Source: Lineus longissimus (Eukaryota > Nemertea > Pilidiophora > Heteronemertea > Lineidae). Taken from it: a DNA stretch of 64,000 nucleotides. Under the pieces are notes generated by a model. It worked only from the letters and a program-made list of their open reading frames with translations, was not told the origin of the DNA and ran no database searches. Below, piece after piece: positions 60,401 through 64,000 of the stretch. Each line of letters begins with the position of its first letter. Position 1 is the first letter of the stretch. The DNA lies in the NCBI RefSeq assembly GCF_910592395.1, contig NC_088326.1, forward strand, positions 11,663,001 to 11,727,000, in the 5' to 3' direction. A program made the translations under genes and the position numbers.

Positions 60401-63015
60401 AAAATTCAAAATTATTCCACAAATGCAAAAACATTCCTGTCCTTAACATACCCGCAAACCAGTGATTTTTATTGCCAATACCTTCCACATCCATAACCAA
60501 ATTATCATATATTCACATATTCCAGGCCCATGTAACAAAATATGTGAAATAGCTTGGCAGCACTTTGTGATAATCCCCTGCATAGTGCTGCATAAAAATC
60601 ACTTGTCTGCCGTGCACGTACAACAATCACCATAGAAACAAACACCGCCGGGCAACCAACAAGACATTCACATTCACATGCAAAAGACGGGGTTAATCAC
60701 TACACGGGAACTTTAGCACAATATCAGAGTTTCTCAGTTGTCTCCCCAAATTTACACAAATATGAATTTTCACCATTTTCACCAGACGTCACAAATGACT
60801 TGGCTCTGTTACGTTTCTTGACGTCAGTCTACTAACGTCGTAATAATAAGAACTGGAGTCGGCCAAGTTCTTTGCCAATCTTGAATTTCAGTAATTAATT
60901 TCATGATACCGTTACCCCAAAACCAACTTATGATTCACCGACTTGGGCCAAGTTTAGTTACCATTCCGTGTATCACCAACAGTGTTTGACTGGTATCACT
61001 GAATACAATGAAGACTGTCTGGAAAGCTGGCGATTACCAGTGATATTTATTGCATCCTCGCTCCAGCCAAAAATGTTGACATGCCACCTTATGACAGCGG
61101 AATGATAGCTAGTCGGTTTCACCTGAAAGCCAGGAACGTTGCATATTTCTGTACAGGTCTGGTCAGAACTAACATACCCTAATCTGTGTATGTTGCGCGA
61201 TAAAAACCAGCAGTCTGTTGGGCTTCGAGCAATTGGCTACGCCCTCATTATACTAAAGTTGGTTTGTAGTTCTGTAGCACAGGTTACGCACAACCTACGC
61301 AAAGTAAAAGCATGTCAATTATGGCAAGTACTGTGCACCTAACATTAAAGCACCGCACAATTGATAACCTGCATTCATAAGCGCATGCGACAAAACATCT
61401 CTTGTCTACAGTGGTTATCGCAGGTGTCTGTGATAAGAATATCTTATTGCTGTGACATGCACTCAACATCAAACACAGCAATTACCGGTTTTGCTGCAGA
61501 CAAATGATATTGTTGTCATTTATCGCAACGACAATTGTCGCAGTGACAAAAATTGGTTGTTTGTGCGGCGCTTAAAGGTGAAACCAACTGAAGTGCGGTT
61601 AGTTAGCAGTGCGGTGAGTGGATGGATCAACATGCACTAATTATCCAATAGAGGGACCCACCTGACCATTGGGAGACTACTGCGACGCATCATTCTGATT
61701 GGTCGGTTGGGGATTTATCGTGGATTCGAATTGCATGCATTTTAACGAGAAATTTCACTGAAAGGAGAAGGATTAACATGAAGGGAATTAAACGGCAAAA
61801 GATTAACCCCTTGCGAGCAAGTGCTTTTAAAGCAGAGGGGAATCTGAGCTGTAATCTTGGGGGCAACAAATCCTGAAAAAAATTTAAATCATTCGATAGC
61901 CAGTGTCTATTACTTTGCAACCTGATTGCAATTAAAAATTCGACAAGGCAAACATTATGGTCAATTGAAGAAAAAAATTTCACAAATTCACAAAAAAATC
62001 TTAAAATGTTAAAAGATTCAATCAAATTCCATGGAGTTTGTTAAAAAAATTCAAAAACATTTAAAGAGATGTGAATTTTTGTCCTTAGAAATCTTCTGCT
62101 TAAGTTCCTGATACAGAGAATTGAGGCTTTATCAAATCAGTTCCAAGGTGGAAGGTTAGGCGGTCGTAAACAAGCAGTTGCAGCGTTTTAGCAGGGGGAT
62201 GACGGTCTTCTTTAGAAAACGGCGGTTGGAGACGAACATGCAGAAGGTTTTACAACCATCGAACGACATCACTGGGAAAATAAAATAAATTTTTTTTTTT
62301 TCATGCAGTTTGCTCTAAAGACATGCCAAACTCCATCCAACACAGGTTGATTTGAAGAAAACATTCTCCAAAGCCGAGTTCATGTGACTTTCCTTTGTGA
62401 ATTCTACATAAAACTCGGCCACTGGAGATTTAACAAAAGTGTGCCATGCAAAAGATGGACAGAATGATACCAAACCAAAGAAAACAAAAATAAATCAATG
62501 AAAAATTTGACAGGACTAATCACGGACACTTTACTAATTAACAAATTTTCTAATTGCAATCAGGACAGGACATATGAAGGAACACGCATTATGAAGCTAC
62601 CACCACTAACATTAGAAACCTTTTTCTCAAGATGCAATTGGTTAGTTCGTGTTTTGGAGTGCAGATGGCACTGCTGTAGTTAAACATTTCGTATCAAGAA
62701 AGGCTGATTTTCCTACATGTACCAAGAATTAACAAAGACCAAGACTTTGGAAGCAATACTACATCATCTTAGCTAGTACCAGATATTGACAATAGGGGGC
62801 TTATACAAGATGATCTGGCTTCCATACAAAACCTAAAACAGGGTATAATAATATTGGGGCTGGCAAAAAGGAAGAAACTTTATTTGAAAAGTGTGGAATT
62901 ATCAACCAATTGGATTGGTGCAAAATGTGGAAGCTGTCAAAAAGCATTTAAAACCACATTTTTCATTGTTTGATTTGAGATACATGTATTTTAGAAATTG
63001 ACACCTCACTGTCAG
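57431..63015. other. No recognisable gene
   Basis: A minus-strand frame around 57465-57640 looks weakly exon-like but lacks a known domain. 58188-58222 is a fragment of the CCTCTCTATTAAGGACAC family. 58223-63015 is mostly AT-rich, with no supported exon, RNA gene or tandem array. Confidence 0.45.
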
Positions 63016-63135
63016 TATTGATTGTCTCACCAAACCGCTTGGGTGGAGCTGAAATGTTGGCCAAAACCTTGGCTAGGCCCTGGTTTTGGTCAACATTTTA
63101 GCTCCACCTTCGCAGTTTTGGTGAGACAATCAATA
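63016..63135. repeat. 120-bp hairpin element
   Basis: 63016-63068 is the inverted complement of 63080-63135 at about 88% identity. It starts TATTGATTGTCTCACCAAA and ends with the complement, with a loop of about 11 bp. It could be a short fold-back MITE or, if transcribed, a small-RNA precursor. Confidence 0.88.
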
Positions 63136-64000
63136 CCTCCAGTTCAGTATCAATTCCTTAAACCTTGTTAATGTGCACTGAAGCAAGCTGGTAAGAAGTC
63201 GTGCAAGGCGGTAGTTAGTTAGAGGACATATAAAGCAGACTTGTATGTAGCACAAGTGACGGTCCACTTATAGCAAATTTGCCAACTCTTTCCGACCAAG
63301 GAGCATTTTTCACCGAGCAGTATAATGAATAACAAAACCTCTCCCAGTGGACACCTCTTTGTACAAGGACGAGTACTTTTGAAAATTACAGAAATGGTAA
63401 AATGAAAATGAAATGGAAGTTCTCACATAGCGGATAATATCCGATATATGCATATAACGGGCATCACTAATATAGGACAGAAACTGCTGGTCCATTTGAA
63501 TCCGATAAATGCGAGGTTTACTGTATATTCTAAAGGAAGGTTTGAATTCGGGTTATTGGAAAAAGAATGATTGTTAATGAAAACACCAGACAAAATCGAA
63601 ACCATGACCATATCAGACCCAATTCATCGAGTGCAAAAAGCCGTCACACGTGCAGTAGACACTAATTTAAACCCATCACAGCAAAATGAAGTTGAAGTTG
63701 AAGTCCATCATTGCAATTTTCTTGTTCCTGTCATCTTAATCTATTACGCACAGTACAATAGACAATGATTTAAACCTCTACAGCAAAATGACGTTTAGAT
63801 ACGTCATTCCATACTTTGGTGTTCTCGCTAAAGACGTATATGAACGTCAACTAGGACATATAAGCTTCCTGCGTCAAAGGGCTCACATTTATCGTACGTG
63901 TATGAAAAAACAGCGCCCCCAAGCAGCTGGCACTGAATTGGCACTATGATGAAGTTCCATGAAGCATTTGTCGGTCCACAGATGCTAGCCGACAAAATCG
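63136..64000. other. No recognisable gene
   Basis: No supported exon. 63780-63870 contains several TACGTCA/GACGT words, similar in flavour to 26690-26760 (ACTACGTCATTGGGCACC), but no boundaries were found. Confidence 0.4.

Overview
The window is animal nuclear DNA. It has no prokaryotic operons. It holds one multi-exon gene with consensus splice sites and many transposons, SINEs and minisatellites. The repeat content (tRNA-derived SINEs, a CR1/L2-like LINE, several DNA-transposon MITE families, frequent TACATGTA-type words) suggests a marine invertebrate, deuterostome or lophotrochozoan. The phylum cannot be fixed from this sequence alone.

The only clear protein-coding gene is a TMCC-family gene (transmembrane and coiled-coil domains; homolog of vertebrate TMCC1/2/3) on the minus strand. 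I assembled 12 coding exons between 43968 (start codon) and 19235 (stop). All splice phases agree and the reading frame is 567 codons plus stop. One intron has a GC-AG boundary. One exon has two in-frame acceptors 30 nt apart. The start codon follows an in-frame stop and lies in a TISU/YY1-like context. The introns carry MITEs, a SINE, a tandem pair of hairpins and clusters of nuclear-receptor half-sites.

Layout. 1-2925: a complex satellite built on a GAAGACAG word, then minisatellite DNA. 2926-6460: a 5'-truncated LINE interrupted by a 1061-bp TTAA-flanked MITE. 7500-9107: an 816-bp tandem duplication with an unusually conserved, foldable core (candidate structured RNA). 9795-11342: a second satellite block with inverted segments matching 2243-2508 and each other. 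13277-16258: MITEs, then a perfectly phased 41-bp minisatellite with a CRE palindrome in each unit. 19094-43998: the TMCC gene. 45170-50280: a 47-bp array, two related fold-back elements and other short arrays. 51000-64000: dispersed and tandem repeats, a hairpin element and long stretches with no recognisable gene.

No DNA transposase gene, rRNA, snRNA of known class, true tRNA gene or CRISPR array was seen. Every family assignment comes from reading the sequence and was not checked against a database.
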